Source: Flavobacteriaceae bacterium
Lineage (GTDB): Bacteria > Bacteroidota > Bacteroidia > Flavobacteriales > Flavobacteriaceae
Length of the DNA: 64,000 nt
Assembly (NCBI GenBank): GCA_030148025.1
Contig: JASBUG010000029.1
Coordinates: 1-64,000 of the forward strand
Reading direction: 5' to 3'
In this document: piece after piece, positions 63,495-64,000 of the stretch
How the letters are laid out: each line of letters starts with the position of its first letter
Position numbering within the stretch: position 1 is the first letter of the stretch
Program-made: the position numbers and the translations under genes
The notes under the pieces: generated by a model
Databases searched by the model: none
Seen by the model: only the letters and a program-made list of their open reading frames with translations
Told to the model about the DNA's origin: nothing

Positions 63495-64000
63495 TTATGC
63501 TCTTAACGGTTGATTTAATATTAAATCGATGTATAAGTTTATTTTGTTTTTCAGGTCTCTTCTATGTGTAATAAAATCTAGAAAACCATGTTCTAAAACA
63601 AATTCTGCCGTTTGAAAACCTTCAGGTAATTCTTTACCAGTAGTATCTCTAACTACACGTGGTCCAGCAAAGCCAATTAGAGCTCCTGGTTCACTTATGT
63701 TAATATCTCCTAACATAGCAAAAGATGCTGTTGTTCCTCCAGTTGTAGGATCTGTACATAGTGATATATAAGGTAATTTGGCATCTGCTAACTGTGCAAG
63801 TTTTGCCGATGTTTTAGCTAGCTGCATTAGGGATAATGCTGCTTCCATCATACGTGCGCCTCCAGATTTGGAGATGATCATAAAAGGTAATTTCTTTTTT
63901 AGGGCATAATCAGCTGCTCGTGCAATTTTTTCACCAACAACACTTCCCATAGAACCTCCAATAAAACTAAAATCCATACATGCAATTACTAGGTCTTTTC
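63495..64000 (-). CDS. accD: Acetyl-CoA carboxylase carboxyltransferase beta subunit, 5' end missing
   Basis: Beta subunit of the carboxyltransferase that makes malonyl-CoA for fatty-acid synthesis. The frame remains open to the window end (…[10 protein letters not shown]), so the true start and the zinc-finger domain lie outside; the ATG at 63977 is internal. Visible AccD motifs are [27 protein letters not shown], and [15 protein letters not shown], the last part of the biotin/CoA site, then GFAGPRVV. The C-terminal 160-odd residues are present. Confidence 0.93.
   Translation of the reverse strand, partial: KDLVIACMDFSFIGGSMGSVVGEKIARAADYALKKKLPFMIISKSGGARMMEAALSLMQLAKTSAKLAQLADAKLPYISLCTDPTTGGTTASFAMLGDINISEPGALIGFAGPRVVRDTTGKELPEGFQTAEFVLEHGFLDFITHRRDLKNKINLYIDLILNQPLRA

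Noticed and set aside
1..64000. CRISPR array
   Set aside because: No regularly spaced repeat-spacer pattern or cas gene was seen; the short repeats found have 10- or 21-nt periods without spacers.

Overview
The window is AT-rich and looks like the chromosome of a member of the Flavobacteriaceae (Bacteroidetes). The evidence is a primary sigma factor of only 287 residues, -7 boxes close to TAnnTTTG, a dcw cluster running from mraZ to ftsZ without ddl or murB, a PafA-type phosphatase, two-gene secreted RHS proteins and frequent TTG starts. The genus cannot be fixed from the sequence alone. Both ends cut through genes: a mannose-1-phosphate guanylyltransferase on the left and accD on the right.

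Positions 1-7074 hold housekeeping and envelope genes: the GDP-mannose gene, a DUF389 membrane protein, an Mla-like lipid ABC transporter pair, PafA, the ribosome-assembly GTPase YihA and an alpha/beta hydrolase. Positions 7324-22914 are the complete division and cell-wall cluster, mraZ-rsmH-ftsL-ftsI-murE-mraY-murD-ftsW-murG-murC-ftsQ-ftsA-ftsZ. It starts behind three MraZ boxes with a 10-nt period and ends at a strong terminator. A YqeY-type gene and a tRNA-Arg(UCG) follow.

Positions 23583-47343 are accessory. Two secreted RHS proteins are encoded back to back. The second carries an RHS core and a variable C-terminal tip, followed by small membrane-protein genes in the position of an immunity module. 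About 14 kb downstream lies a second, orphan tip with its own lipoprotein. It is bracketed by the same two homologies as the first: a 45-nt piece of RHS core upstream, and a repeat of about 205 nt that begins at the stop region of the immunity gene downstream. Between the two cassettes is a probable mobile island: two overlapping tyrosine recombinase genes (one product lacking catalytic residues), a small serine recombinase, a VirE-N-type primase/SF3 helicase with helically phased upstream repeats, unrecognised membrane and secreted proteins, and a long structured inverted repeat with an attenuator-like alternative fold.

Positions 47344-57150 are chromosomal accessory metabolism: an MtfA-like peptidase, thioredoxin, an AraC regulator, a periplasmic isochorismatase-like hydrolase, an S41 protease, and a minus-strand block (tautomerase, RidA, flavin oxidase-like protein, deaminase, membrane protein, dehalogenase/epoxide-hydrolase-like enzyme, DUF1348 protein, TetR regulator). 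Two regulatory circuits can be read from the DNA. An operator and promoter of identical geometry precede both the trxA operon and the isochorismatase gene on either side of the AraC gene. An identical palindrome precedes both the TetR gene and the DUF1348 gene.

Positions 57301-64000 return to housekeeping: a CBS protein, rpe, the primary sigma factor gene rpoD, pnp, rpsO, a lipoprotein and accD, mostly separated by clear hairpin terminators.
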